Source: CAVRZJ01 sp964594125 (GTDB lineage Bacteria; Acidobacteriota; Thermoanaerobaculia; Thermoanaerobaculales; Thermoanaerobaculaceae). From it: 64,000 nucleotides of DNA. This document shows, piece after piece, positions 24,285 through 34,898 of the stretch. The stretch covers positions 62,001 to 126,000 of the forward strand of contig CAZQLL010000003.1 in assembly GCA_964594125.1 (NCBI GenBank). The letters run 5' to 3'. Position numbers and translations under genes: made by a program. The first letter of the stretch is position 1; the number at the start of each line of letters is the position of its first letter. The notes beneath the pieces were generated by a model. It was not told the origin of the DNA, searched no databases, and saw nothing but the letters and a program-made list of their open reading frames with translations.

Positions 24285-24320
24285 GGCCGCGACTCGGGGG
24301 GGAAGCGGCCCCGTTTTTTT
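24283..24320 (+). terminator. Rho-independent terminator downstream of the porin gene
   Basis: GGGGCCGC (24283-24290) and GCGGCCCC (24305-24312) form an 8-bp G+C stem followed at once by GTTTTTTT. It is the clearest intrinsic terminator in the window. It is 175 bp after the porin stop and 127 bp before the aldehyde dehydrogenase start. Confidence 0.85.
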
Positions 24321-24446
24321 GTGCGCTTCTCGCACCCGGCGCACTGCGCCTCCATGCCTGGAACTTCGCTTCCGACATCCCCAGGGGCCCCGCATCCCCG
24401 TCTCGGCGGTGCAAGGCGCGGTAGCATCGCCGGTGGGAGAGGCGAC

Positions 24447-25871
24447 ATGCGCGAGCACGGCATCGTCATCGGCGGAGCGTGGCAGAACGGCAGCGGCAGC
24501 GTCGTCGTGCGCTCGCCGTACGACGGCGCCGAGGTGGCACGCGTCGGGCGCGCCGGCGCCGCGGACCTGGGCGCAGCGCTCGCCGCCGCGGAGGCGGCGC
24601 GGGAGGCGATGGCGGCGCTCGCCCCCCACCGCCGCGCCGCCGTCCTCGACGCCGCGAGCGCGGAGGTCGCGCGCCGCCGCGACGAGTTCGCGGCGGTGAT
24701 CGTCGAGGAGGCCGGCAAGCCGCTGACGCTCGCGCGGCTGGAAGCCGAGCGCTGCGCCGAGACGCTCGCCGACGCCGCGCGCGTCGCGCGCGCGCCGCAC
24801 GGCGAGCTGCTCGACCTCGGCGGGTTCCCTTCCGGCGAGAAGCGCCTCGGGCTGCTGCGGCGCGTGCCGGTCGGCGTCGTCGCCGGCGTCACGCCGTTCA
24901 ACTTCCCGCTCAATCTTGTGGCGCACAAGCTGGCGCCGGCGCTCGCGGCCGGGTGCCCGATCGTGCTCAAGCCGGCGTCGCAGACGCCTTCGCCGGCTCT
25001 GCTGCTCGCGGAGATTCTCGCCGCCGCAGGCGCTCCCGCCGGCGCGGTTTCGGTGGTGCCGTGCGCCGGCGCCGAGGTCGGCGCCCTGCTCGCCGACCCG
25101 CGCGTCGCCCTGCTGACCTTCACCGGCTCCGCCGAGGTCGGGTGGGGCCTCAGGCGCACGCTGTGGGACCGCCGCGTCGCGCTCGAGCTCGGCGGCAACG
25201 CGGCGGTGGTGGTCGAGCCCGACTGCGGGGACCTCGCGGCGGTGGCGAAGCGAATCGCCGCCGGCGCGTTCGGCTACGCGGGGCAGTCGTGCATCTCGGT
25301 GCAGCGTGTGCTCGTCGCCGAGGCGATCGCGGCGGAGCTGCGCGACGCCCTCGTTGCCGCCGCCGAGGCGTGCCCGACCGGCGACCCGCGCGACGGTGCG
25401 GTCGTCTGCGGGCCGCTGATCTCCGCAGGCGACGCCGACCGCATCGAGGCGTGGGTGCGGGACGCCACGGCGGCCGGGGCGCGGCGGCTGACGCCGTGGC
25501 GGCGCGAGGGCGCCGTGGTGTGGCCGACGCTGCTCGAGGGCGCGCCGCGCGACGCCGCGGTGTGGGCCGACGAGGCGTTCGGGCCGCTCGCGGCGATCGC
25601 GACCTACCGCACGTTCGACCAGGCGATGGCGATGGTCAACGACTCCCGTTTCGGGCTGCAGGCGGGGATCTTCACGCGCGACGTCGACAAGGTGCAGGCG
25701 GCGTTCGAGCGCCTCGAGGTGGGCGGGATCATCCAGGGCGACATCCCGTCGTGGCGCTCCGACCCGATGCCGTACGGCGGCGTCAAGCGGTCCGGGATCG
25801 GCCGCGAGGGCGCGCGCTTCGCCGTAGAGGAGATGACCGAGCCCCGCCTGCTGGTCCTGCGGCGGGTGTAG
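24447..25871 (+). CDS. Aldehyde dehydrogenase family protein
   Basis: This 474-residue cytoplasmic NAD(P)+-dependent dehydrogenase oxidises an aldehyde to an acid. The catalytic Cys is in GYAGQSCISVQRV (C282) and the general base Glu in VALELGGNA (E247). TPFNFPLNLVAHKLAPALAA (149-168) holds the conserved Asn 152-153 region, and FTGSAEVG is the cofactor loop. The ending PYGGVKRSGIGREG is typical. The substrate cannot be told from sequence; the pattern is closest to the semialdehyde or non-phosphorylating glyceraldehyde-3-phosphate type. The ATG at 24447 follows GGGAGAGGCG. It lies after the terminator at 24283, so it is either separately transcribed or controlled by that leader. Confidence 0.9.
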   Translation: MREHGIVIGGAWQNGSGSVVVRSPYDGAEVARVGRAGAADLGAALAAAEAAREAMAALAPHRRAAVLDAASAEVARRRDEFAAVIVEEAGKPLTLARLEAERCAETLADAARVARAPHGELLDLGGFPSGEKRLGLLRRVPVGVVAGVTPFNFPLNLVAHKLAPALAAGCPIVLKPASQTPSPALLLAEILAAAGAPAGAVSVVPCAGAEVGALLADPRVALLTFTGSAEVGWGLRRTLWDRRVALELGGNAAVVVEPDCGDLAAVAKRIAAGAFGYAGQSCISVQRVLVAEAIAAELRDALVAAAEACPTGDPRDGAVVCGPLISAGDADRIEAWVRDATAAGARRLTPWRREGAVVWPTLLEGAPRDAAVWADEAFGPLAAIATYRTFDQAMAMVNDSRFGLQAGIFTRDVDKVQAAFERLEVGGIIQGDIPSWRSDPMPYGGVKRSGIGREGARFAVEEMTEPRLLVLRRV

Positions 25872-25989
25872 CACCGCAAAGCCCCTCTGGCCCCGGTCCA
25901 GGTCCAAGTACGATCAGGGATGCCTGCGGGACACCTGCGGCTGCGGAATATCTGCGGTGTACCATGGCCTTAATCTGACGGGAGAGACC

Positions 25990-27018
25990 ATGCCTGAGCC
26001 GAGCACGCCGTTCCCGACCCTCGACGACGCGAAGCGGACCTGGAAGCAGGCCGTCGCGGCGTACCAGAACCCCGACGTGCGGCGCAGCCTGTGGCAGATC
26101 GTGAACAGCCTGGTGCCGTTCCTGGCGCTGTGGTACCTCGCCTACCGGATGCTCGCCGTCTCCTACTGGCTGACTCTCGGAGCCGCCGTCCTGGCGGCCG
26201 GGTTCCTTGTCCGCATCTTCATCATCTTCCACGACTGCGGGCACGGATCGTTCTTCCGCTCGAGGGCGGCCAACGACACGATCGGCTTCCTCACCGGTAT
26301 CCTCACCCTGACGCCCTACTTCGACTGGCGGCACGAGCACAACCTGCACCACGCCACCGCGGGCGACCTCGACCGGCGCGGGCGCGGCGACGTATGGACG
26401 ATGACCGTGGCCGAGTATCGGGCGGCGTCGTTCTGGCAGCGCCTGGGCTACCGCCTCTACCGCAACCCGCTGGTGATGTTCGGCATCGGGCCGCTGTACG
26501 TATTCCTCCTCAAGCAGCGGCTACCCCGCCCCGGCAGCGGTACGCGAGAGCGCATGTCGGTGCACGTGACCAACCTGGCGCTCGCCGTGATTCTCGCTGC
26601 GCTCGCGCTGACGATCGGCCTCAAGGCGGTGCTGCTCGTGCACCTGCCGATCCTGGTGATCTCGGGCGCCGCCGGCGTGTGGCTGTTCTACGTGCAGCAC
26701 CAGTTCGAGGGCGTGTACTGGCAGCGCGGCGAACAGCGCGACTACGTCGAGGTCGCCCTCAAGGGCAGCTCGCTGTTCGCGCTCCCGCGCGTGCTGCAGT
26801 GGTTCTCCGGCAACATCGGCTTCCACCACATCCACCACCTGAGCCCGCGCATCCCCAACTACCGTCTCGAGACGTGCTACCGCGAGCAGCCGCTGTTCCA
26901 GAGCGTCGACCGCATCACCCTGCTGTCGAGCTTCCGCACGCTGCGCCTGCGTCTGTACGACGAGGCCTCGCGGCGGCTGGTCGGGTTCCGCGCGCTGCGC
27001 GGACAGGTCGGGGCCTGA
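25990..27018 (+). CDS. Fatty acid desaturase
   Basis: This 342-residue membrane di-iron enzyme has all three histidine boxes: HDCGH (81-85), HEHNLHH (115-121) and HHIHH (279-283). Hydrophobic helices lie at about 42-80, 98-110, 155-172 and 190-225. The family inserts a cis double bond into acyl chains at the membrane surface, using ferredoxin or a flavodoxin as electron donor. No donor gene is nearby. Box spacing fits the acyl-lipid omega-type DesA/DesB group. The ATG at 25990 follows GGGAGAG. It is a single-gene unit that converges on rsmE. Confidence 0.93.
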   Translation: MPEPSTPFPTLDDAKRTWKQAVAAYQNPDVRRSLWQIVNSLVPFLALWYLAYRMLAVSYWLTLGAAVLAAGFLVRIFIIFHDCGHGSFFRSRAANDTIGFLTGILTLTPYFDWRHEHNLHHATAGDLDRRGRGDVWTMTVAEYRAASFWQRLGYRLYRNPLVMFGIGPLYVFLLKQRLPRPGSGTRERMSVHVTNLALAVILAALALTIGLKAVLLVHLPILVISGAAGVWLFYVQHQFEGVYWQRGEQRDYVEVALKGSSLFALPRVLQWFSGNIGFHHIHHLSPRIPNYRLETCYREQPLFQSVDRITLLSSFRTLRLRLYDEASRRLVGFRALRGQVGA

Positions 27019-27135
27019 TCGGAGACCCTTCAGGGGCTCTGACAAGCGCGTCAGGAGCGGACAGCCGCCCACCTCGTCCCGGGTTGAGACGGCGCACGGC
27101 CAGCCGATGGAGGACGGCGGATTCCGTTGGCCGGC

Positions 27136-27828
27136 TCAGCGGCGCTGCGCGACGACGAGCAGCGCGAGAGCGGCGGTCTCGGCGCGCAGGGTGCGGGGTC
27201 CGAGCGGGACGCCGACGAAGCCGGCGGCGTACGCCGCCGCCAGCTCGCGGTCGGTGAGCCCGCCCTCGGGGCCGACCAGCAGCGTCATCCCGGCGCGGGT
27301 GTCGATCGCGTCCGGCGGCTCGGCGCCGGCGTCGGCGAGCAGGCGCGCGCCGGCGGCGCGGGCGAGCAGCGCGGCGAACGGCTGCGGCTCCTCGACGCGC
27401 GGCGGGCGCGAGCGGCCGCACTGCGCCACCGCCGCCTCGGCGATGCGCTGCCAGCGCTCGACGCGGGCGTCGTGACGGCGCCCCTGGACGCGCTCGGAGA
27501 GGACGGGAACGATCGCGGTGGCGCCGAGCTCGGTGGCCTTCTCCACCAGCCAGTCGAACGCCGCGGTGTGGAGCACCCCGACCGCGAGGACGACCGGGGC
27601 GGCAGGTTCGCCGCGCTCGCGCTCGACGCACTCGACCGCGACGCGGCAGGCGGCGCCCTCCCAGCGCACGAAGCGTCCGACGCCGACGCCGCCGTCGAGG
27701 TCGATCACCTCGATCGGCTCGCCGATGACAATCCGCGCCGCCCGCGCGTGCTTCGCCTCCGGCGGCGGGATCACGATCTCGCCGGCCGCGAGCTCGGCTC
27801 CCCGCAGCACCAGCCTGGTCACGCTCAT
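27136..27828 (-). CDS. rsmE: 16S rRNA m3U1498 methyltransferase
   Basis: This 230-residue SPOUT methyltransferase methylates U1498 of 16S rRNA. The N-terminal PUA-like part contains PPPEAKHARAARIVIGEPIE. The SPOUT knot has LLVGPEGGLTDRELAAAYAA (about 183-202) and LGPRTLRAETAALALL (about 209-224). FDWLVEKATELGATAIVPVL is the conserved K-A-T-E-L-G segment. It overlaps prmA by 4 bp and is the last gene of the hrcA operon. It ends 117 bp from the converging desaturase gene. Confidence 0.94.
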   Translation of the reverse strand: MSVTRLVLRGAELAAGEIVIPPPEAKHARAARIVIGEPIEVIDLDGGVGVGRFVRWEGAACRVAVECVERERGEPAAPVVLAVGVLHTAAFDWLVEKATELGATAIVPVLSERVQGRRHDARVERWQRIAEAAVAQCGRSRPPRVEEPQPFAALLARAAGARLLADAGAEPPDAIDTRAGMTLLVGPEGGLTDRELAAAYAAGFVGVPLGPRTLRAETAALALLVVAQRR

Positions 27829-28733
27829 TGCAGAGTGAGTTTCTGCTTCCTGCCCTTACGGGCCACGGGCCACGGGCCACGGGTCACGGTCTTCCGGCAC
27901 ACCAGCCCCGCCCACTCGCCGAGCGTCCGCCCGCCGACGACGGTGAGGCCGGCGGCGGCGAGGTCGGCCTCGACGGCGGCCTTCTGGTCCGCCATCAGAC
28001 CCGAGACGAGCAGCGTTCCCGTCGGCGAGAGCAGGGCCCGCAGGTCGGCGAGCAGAGGCTGCAACTGCGCCGGCAGCAGGTTGGCGAGAACGACGTCGAA
28101 GCGCGGCTCGCCGCGCAGCGCGCCGATCGGTCCGGCGAGCAGCGCCACCCGGCCCGGGCGCGGCTGCCCGGCGACGGTCTGGCGCGCCACGAACACTGCG
28201 TCGAGGTCGATGTCGAAGCCTGCCACCCAGCCGGCGCCGAGCTGCTCGGCCGCGATCGCGAGGATGCCGGAGCCGGTGCCGACGTCGAGCACGTGGCGCC
28301 CGGCGATCGCGAGCTTTTCGAGCATCAGCAGCACGAGCTGCGTCGACTCGTGGCTGCCGGAGCCGAACGCCTGCCGCGGCTCGACGAGCAGGTGGATCCG
28401 GCCGTCGGGCGCCGGGGTCGGCGCCTGCGGGTGCGGGTCGACCCAGAAGCGGGTCCCGACCGGCCTCGCCTGGACGCCCTCGCGGTAGCGGGTGAGCCAA
28501 TCCTGCGCCGCGAACCGACCCGAGTCGACGTCGGCGGCGCCGAGCGCCCGCAGCCCGTCGCAGACCGCCGGGACGTCGGCGCCGCGCCGGTGGTCGAGGA
28601 ACACCGTGACGCTGACCTCGGCGCCCGCGTCCTCGACCTGGCAGCCGAGCACCGGCCAGCGCTCGAGCGCCTGCGCGAGGTGCTCTTCCGCGCTGGCCGG
28701 CAGGCGGCACGAGACCGTCAGGTAGGCGTTCAT
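27825..28733 (-). CDS. prmA: Ribosomal protein L11 methyltransferase
   Basis: This 302-residue enzyme trimethylates L11. The SAM-binding motif is HVLDVGTGSGILAIAAEQLG (about 146-165). FGSGSHESTQLVLLMLEK is the conserved PrmA segment before it, and VVLANLLPAQLQPLL holds the catalytic N-L-L. The last about 20 residues (TVTRGPWPVARKGRKQKLTL) are not PrmA-like. They are encoded by a heptanucleotide repeat at 27860-27887 that has run into the gene and moved the stop into the rsmE start. The ATG at 28733 overlaps the dnaJ stop (TGATG); a GTG one codon earlier is possible. Confidence 0.93.
   Translation of the reverse strand: MNAYLTVSCRLPASAEEHLAQALERWPVLGCQVEDAGAEVSVTVFLDHRRGADVPAVCDGLRALGAADVDSGRFAAQDWLTRYREGVQARPVGTRFWVDPHPQAPTPAPDGRIHLLVEPRQAFGSGSHESTQLVLLMLEKLAIAGRHVLDVGTGSGILAIAAEQLGAGWVAGFDIDLDAVFVARQTVAGQPRPGRVALLAGPIGALRGEPRFDVVLANLLPAQLQPLLADLRALLSPTGTLLVSGLMADQKAAVEADLAAAGLTVVGGRTLGEWAGLVCRKTVTRGPWPVARKGRKQKLTLQ
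27860..27887. repeat. Heptanucleotide tandem repeat inside the 3' end of prmA
   Basis: Three perfect GGGCCAC units and one GGGTCAC follow one another with no gap. On the coding strand this is GTGACCC then GTGGCCC three times. It belongs with the repeats at 11557, 36527 and 55227. Confidence 0.8.
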
Positions 28734-29841
28734 CACCCGTTGCCTTCAATGAACTCCCTGACCTTCTTGAAGACGCTCGGGCGATCCTCCTCGCCGATAA
28801 CCTGCTGCAGCAGCTCGCGCTGCTTCGCCGAGAGCTTGCGCGGCACCACCACTCTGAAGTGGACGACGAGGTCGCCCTTGCCGCCGCGGCGCAGGCGCGC
28901 GAGCCCCTTGCCGCGCAGCGTCAGCGTGTCTCCCGGCTGCGTTCCCGCGGGCGCCTGGACCTTCTCGCTGCCCCCCAGCGTCGGCACCTCGACCTCGGTG
29001 CCGAGCGCCGCCCTGATCGCCGAGATCTCGACCTCGACGTGGAGGTCGGCGCCGTCGCGGACGAACACGTCGTGGTCGCCGACGTGGACGATGACGTAGA
29101 GGTCGCCGGGCGGCCCGCCGCGCGCACCGCCCTCCCCCTGGCCGGTGACGCGCACGCGCGTGCCGTCCTCGATCCCGGCGGGGATCGGCACGCGGACGTG
29201 CCGGGTCTTCTCCACCCGCCCCTGGCCGTGGCAGGCGGTGCACGGGTCGGTGATCACCTGCCCCGCGCCGCCGCACTGCGGGCAGGTGCGCAGCATCGTG
29301 AAGAACCCCTGGGAGACGCGGAGCTGCCCGCGCCCGCCGCACGCCCGGCACTGCACGGGCGCGCTCCCCGGCGGGTGGCCGGCGCCGTTGCAGCTCTCGC
29401 AGGTCTCCTCGCGCGGCACGGCGATGGTGCGCTCGACGCCGCGCGCCATCTCCTCGAACGAGACGTCGACGCGGATCCGTAGGTCGGCGCCGCGCTCGGG
29501 GCCGGAGCGCCGCCTGCCGCCGCCGCCGAAGAACCCCTCGAAGCCGAACAGCCCGCCGAGGATGTCGGAAAAGTCGCCGAAGATCGAGGCGTCGAACCCG
29601 GTGAACGGCTGCTCGCCGACGCCGGCATGGCCGAAACGGTCGTAATGAGCCCGCTTGTCCGGGTCGGAGAGCACGGCGTACGCTTCCGACGCCTCCTTGA
29701 AGCGTTCCTCGGCGGCCTTGTCGCCGGGGTTCTTGTCCGGGTGGTACTTGACCGCGAGCTTGCGGTAGGCGGCCTTGATCTCGTCCTTCGACGCGGCGCG
29801 CTCTACGCCGAGCACCTCGTAGTAGTCGCGTTTCCCCGCCA

Positions 29842-29842
<1 letters not shown>
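28733..29842 (-). CDS. dnaJ: Chaperone protein DnaJ
   Basis: This 369-residue type I J-protein stimulates the DnaK ATPase and delivers substrates. The J-domain has KLAVKYHPDKNPGDK with H-P-D near 33-35. A Gly/Phe linker follows (FGGLF-like run around 85-105). Four zinc motifs C-x-x-C-x-G-x-G are present: CESCNGAG, CRACGGRG, CPQCGGAG and CTACHGQG. The C-terminal substrate domain is complete (LTLRGKGLARLRRGGKGDLV). It overlaps the dnaK end by one base and the prmA start by one. The position in hrcA-grpE-dnaK-dnaJ-prmA-rsmE is a conserved heat-shock arrangement. Confidence 0.96.
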
Positions 29843-31691
<1,849 letters not shown>

Positions 31692-31695
<4 letters not shown>

Positions 31696-32318
31696 GCCTC
31701 CTCCCCGCCGCCGCCGCCCGCGGCCGCCGGCGGGGCCGGCGCGGCGACGACGACCAGCGCGGCACGGAGCAGCCGGTCGCCGAGGCGGTAGCCCTTCTGG
31801 AGCACCTGCACGACCGTGCCCGGCTCGACCCCCTCGGCGTGCATACGCGACACCGCCTCGTGCTCGGACGGGTTGAATGGCTGGCCCTCCGGGTCCAGCT
31901 CGACGACGCCGTGGCGCGACAGCGTGTCCTTGAACTGCTTCAAGGTGAGCTCGACGCCGGTGCGCACGCCGCCGGGATCGGCGCCGGTCGCCACCAGCGC
32001 CCGCTCGAGGTTGTCGACGACCGGGAGCAGCTCGCGCACCAGGTCGGCGTTGGCGTGCCGGCGGAACTCGCTCGCCTCCTTCTCCTTGCGCTTCCTGAAG
32101 TTGTCGAAGTCGGCGAGCTTGCGCAGGTACTGCTCGCGGAGCTGCCCGGCCTCCTGCTGAAGGCGGGCGAGCTCGGCCTGGATCGGGTCCTCGGCCTCCC
32201 TGACGGCGCCTTCGGCGACATCGTCCGCCTCCGGCGCCTCGACCTCCAGCATGTCGAGCTCCGAATCCGGCGAGGGTGTGTGCTCCTCGCCGACAGGTCG
32301 GTCTTCCCTCATCACCAT
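31692..32318 (-). CDS. grpE: Nucleotide exchange factor GrpE
   Basis: This 208-residue protein has an acidic disordered N-terminus, then the long dimerising coiled coil (QAELARLQQEAGQLREQYLR and DFDNFRKRKEKE, about 48-85). The small beta domain follows with VVELDPEGQPFNPSEHEAVS and the conserved VQVLQKGYRLGDRLLRAALV near 170-189. It releases ADP from DnaK. A Gly/Ala-rich tail ends the protein. It overlaps dnaK by 4 bp and hrcA by 7 bp. The in-frame ATG at 32312 is an equally good start, placed on the hrcA stop. Confidence 0.95.
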
Positions 32319-33361
32319 CCTCCCTGGCCGGGCCGCCGATCGCCGATGCAGTGCCCCACGTAGTCCACCACCGGGATGATCCGCGGGTAGTTCATCCGCT
32401 TCGGCCCGATGACGCCCACCAGGCCCTGCTCTCCGGTCGCCAGACGGAACGACGCCACCACGAGGCCCACCTCGCCGCCCGCCGCCAGCGCGAACTGCGG
32501 TCCCACCACCACCCGTGCGTCGCCGACGCCGAGGAACTCGTTGAGCACCTTGAGCAGCAGCGCCTTGTCGGCGAACGCCGCGAGCAGGCGGCGCAACGCA
32601 TCGAGCTGGCCGGCCGCGGCGCGCTCGAGCAGCCGCTCGGCGCCCTGCACGAACACCTCGCCACCTGAGCTCACCTCGCTCTCGACGGCGCGCCGCGACA
32701 GCTCGAGCGCGGTGGCCACGAGCTGGTCGTAGCGCGCGCGCTCCTCCGCGAGCAGCGAGAGCAGGCGCACGCGGATCTCCGCGAGCGTGAGGCCGCCGAA
32801 CGTCTCGGTGCAGTACGAGGACACGCGTTCGAGCTCAGCGGGAGCGTAGTCCTGCTCCACCGAAAGCAGACGCGAGTCGACCAGGCCCCCGCCGGTGACC
32901 ACCACGGCGACGACGCGGTTGGCCGCGACGCGGACGAAGTGCAGCGACTTCAACGTCGCCTCCTGCGGCGCCGGCGCGACGGCGATCCCTACCTCGCGGC
33001 TCACCCGCGCGAGCTCCCGGCTGACGCGATCGAGCGTCTCGTCGAGCGTGCCCTCGCCCGCGAGCCGGGAGCGGAGGCGGCGGCGCTCGGCCGCGGGGAG
33101 CGCGGCGTGGTCGAGCAGCGCACGGACGAACACGGTCAGCCCCTGCTCGGTCGGTACGCGGCCGGCCGAGGTGTGCGGCTGCGCGAGGTACCCCTTCTCC
33201 TCGAGATCGGCCATGACGTTGCGGATCGAAGCCGAGGACAGGCCGCTCGCGGAACGGCTCGCGACGCTTCCCGAGGCGACCGGCTCTCCGCGATCGAGGT
33301 AGAGGCGCACGATCTCCTCGAGGATCGCCCGTTCACGCTCCGCCAGGGGTTCGCTCGTCAT
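32312..33361 (-). CDS. hrcA: Heat-inducible transcription repressor HrcA
   Basis: This 349-residue repressor starts MTSEPLAERERAILEEIVRL with a winged helix containing PVASGSVASRSASGLSSASI (about 27-46) and GYLAQPHTSAGRVPTEQGL, the family signature. The C-terminal GAF-like part ends with GPKRMNYPRIIPVVDYVG, also diagnostic. HrcA normally binds the CIRCE element upstream of its operon and is stabilised by GroEL. I see no recognisable CIRCE inverted repeat in the 150 bp between this start and the divergent GTPase gene. The ATG at 33361 was chosen by homology. Confidence 0.95.
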   Translation of the reverse strand: MTSEPLAERERAILEEIVRLYLDRGEPVASGSVASRSASGLSSASIRNVMADLEEKGYLAQPHTSAGRVPTEQGLTVFVRALLDHAALPAAERRRLRSRLAGEGTLDETLDRVSRELARVSREVGIAVAPAPQEATLKSLHFVRVAANRVVAVVVTGGGLVDSRLLSVEQDYAPAELERVSSYCTETFGGLTLAEIRVRLLSLLAEERARYDQLVATALELSRRAVESEVSSGGEVFVQGAERLLERAAAGQLDALRRLLAAFADKALLLKVLNEFLGVGDARVVVGPQFALAAGGEVGLVVASFRLATGEQGLVGVIGPKRMNYPRIIPVVDYVGHCIGDRRPGQGGW

Positions 33362-33509
33362 CGTCGGTGCGGCCCGGCCTCGCCGCCGGGACCTGCGTAG
33401 AGTACCACGCCGCGCCGTCATCTCCCTCCCCGTGAACGCGCTGCGTTGACCGCTCTGCCCGCCTGTGCTAGCGTGCGCCGCGATGAGCGGGACCAGGGAC
33501 CGTTAGAGT

Positions 33510-34898
33510 ATGGTGTTCTTCAACTGGGCCACGATGCAGATGGCTGCAAAGATCGTGTACTACGGTCCCGGCCTCTGCGGCAAGACGACCAACCTCTCCT
33601 TCATCTACGCGAAGACGTCGCCGGGATCGCGCGGCGAGATGGTCTCGCTGGAGACCGAGACCGATCGCACGCTGTTCTTCGACCTGCTCCCGATCGAGGT
33701 GGGCAAGGTCGGCGGTTTCCGCACCCGCCTGCAGCTCTACACGGTGCCCGGGCAGGTCTTTTACAACACCACCCGCAAGCTCGTGCTCAAGGGCGTGGAC
33801 GGCATCGTGTTCGTCGCCGACTCGCAGCGGCCGATGGCCGATGCGAACGTCGAGAGCTTCCGCAACCTCGAGGAGAACCTCCGCGAGCTCGGCATCGACG
33901 TCGCCTCGCTGCCGCTCGTCCTGCAGTACAACAAGCGCGACCTGAAGAACATCCTCTCCGTCGACGAGCTCAACAGGGCGCTCAACCCCGACGGCAGGTG
34001 GGAGGCGCACGAGTCGGTCGCCGTGGACGGAACGGGCGTCTTCGAGACGCTCAAGGCGATCACGAAGCAGACGCTGAAGTCGCTGCGCAGGCGCATGGCG
34101 ACGCAGGAGACCGCGACCGCGCCGCTCCCCAGCCCGGCCGCGGCCACCGCTCCGCCGGCGCAGGCGGCCCGCCCGCCGGTGAGCTTCAACCCCGCGGGGT
34201 TGTCCGCTGCGGTCGCCGAGGGGCTGGCGAACGAGACGTCTGCGGCGGTCGCATCCAGGAAGGGGCGGCGCCATCACGACGACAGGCCGGCGGCCCAGAC
34301 GCCGGCTGGCGAAGCGCCAGCGGCGAGCGCGCCGGTGGCTGTACCGCCTCCCGCGCCCTCTCCCGCGCCGCCGGCGCCGGAGGAGGCCGTCGAGGCGGCC
34401 GAGGAGCGCCTGCCGCAGGCGGCCGAGGCCGCCGAGGTGGAGGCCGCGCCCGAGCCCGCGCTGGAGGCGGCGGAGGAGGCGGTGGTCGAGTTCGCCACCA
34501 CGCCCGCTCCCGCGCCGGCGCCGGAGGCCGTCGCGAGCGGTATGCGCCACGTCAAGGTGGCGTCGTCGCTCGACATCCTCGCGGAGCTCGACATGCTGCG
34601 CAAGGCGAGCACGGCGGCGCCGGCGGGGCCGGCGCGGCAGCGCCCGGCGGCGCCCGGTCTCGACCTCGACTCGCTGCTGCAGGCCTCGCTGAACTCCCGC
34701 CACGAGGTCAAGCGGCGCGTCGAGGAGGAGGTCGGCGACTCGCTGCGACGCGCCGCCCGCTGCCTCGTGCAGATCCGGCTCGTGGACGGCAGCGGCGAGC
34801 CGCTGCAGGACCTCCCGCCGGTCGAGGTCGAGCTCAAGCCGTCCGAACGGCTGCGCCACCTCGCGCTGACGCTCAACGTCACCCTGCGTGGCGCATGA
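33510..34898 (+). CDS. MglA-type small GTPase with a 260-residue C-terminal extension
   Basis: Residues 1-195 are a complete MglA-like Ras-family GTPase. The P-loop is GPGLCGKTT (19-27). LQLYTVPGQVFYNTTRKLVL holds the G3 region and the MglA-specific T-V-P-G-Q. VLQYNKRDL is G4. The start MVFFNWATMQMAAKIVYYG is typical. MglA proteins usually end here; this one goes on to 462 residues. About 140 Ala/Pro/Glu-rich disordered residues follow, then a folded-looking end (SSLDILAELDMLRK and CLVQIRLVDGSGEPLQDLPP). MglA sets cell polarity and recruits motility machinery. No mglB is adjacent; a roadblock protein lies at 52161. It overlaps the transglycosylase gene by ATGA. Confidence 0.85.
   Translation: MVFFNWATMQMAAKIVYYGPGLCGKTTNLSFIYAKTSPGSRGEMVSLETETDRTLFFDLLPIEVGKVGGFRTRLQLYTVPGQVFYNTTRKLVLKGVDGIVFVADSQRPMADANVESFRNLEENLRELGIDVASLPLVLQYNKRDLKNILSVDELNRALNPDGRWEAHESVAVDGTGVFETLKAITKQTLKSLRRRMATQETATAPLPSPAAATAPPAQAARPPVSFNPAGLSAAVAEGLANETSAAVASRKGRRHHDDRPAAQTPAGEAPAASAPVAVPPPAPSPAPPAPEEAVEAAEERLPQAAEAAEVEAAPEPALEAAEEAVVEFATTPAPAPAPEAVASGMRHVKVASSLDILAELDMLRKASTAAPAGPARQRPAAPGLDLDSLLQASLNSRHEVKRRVEEEVGDSLRRAARCLVQIRLVDGSGEPLQDLPPVEVELKPSERLRHLALTLNVTLRGA

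Noticed and set aside
33362..33509. CIRCE element before hrcA
   Set aside because: No paired TTAGCACTC-like arms with a nine-base spacer were found.
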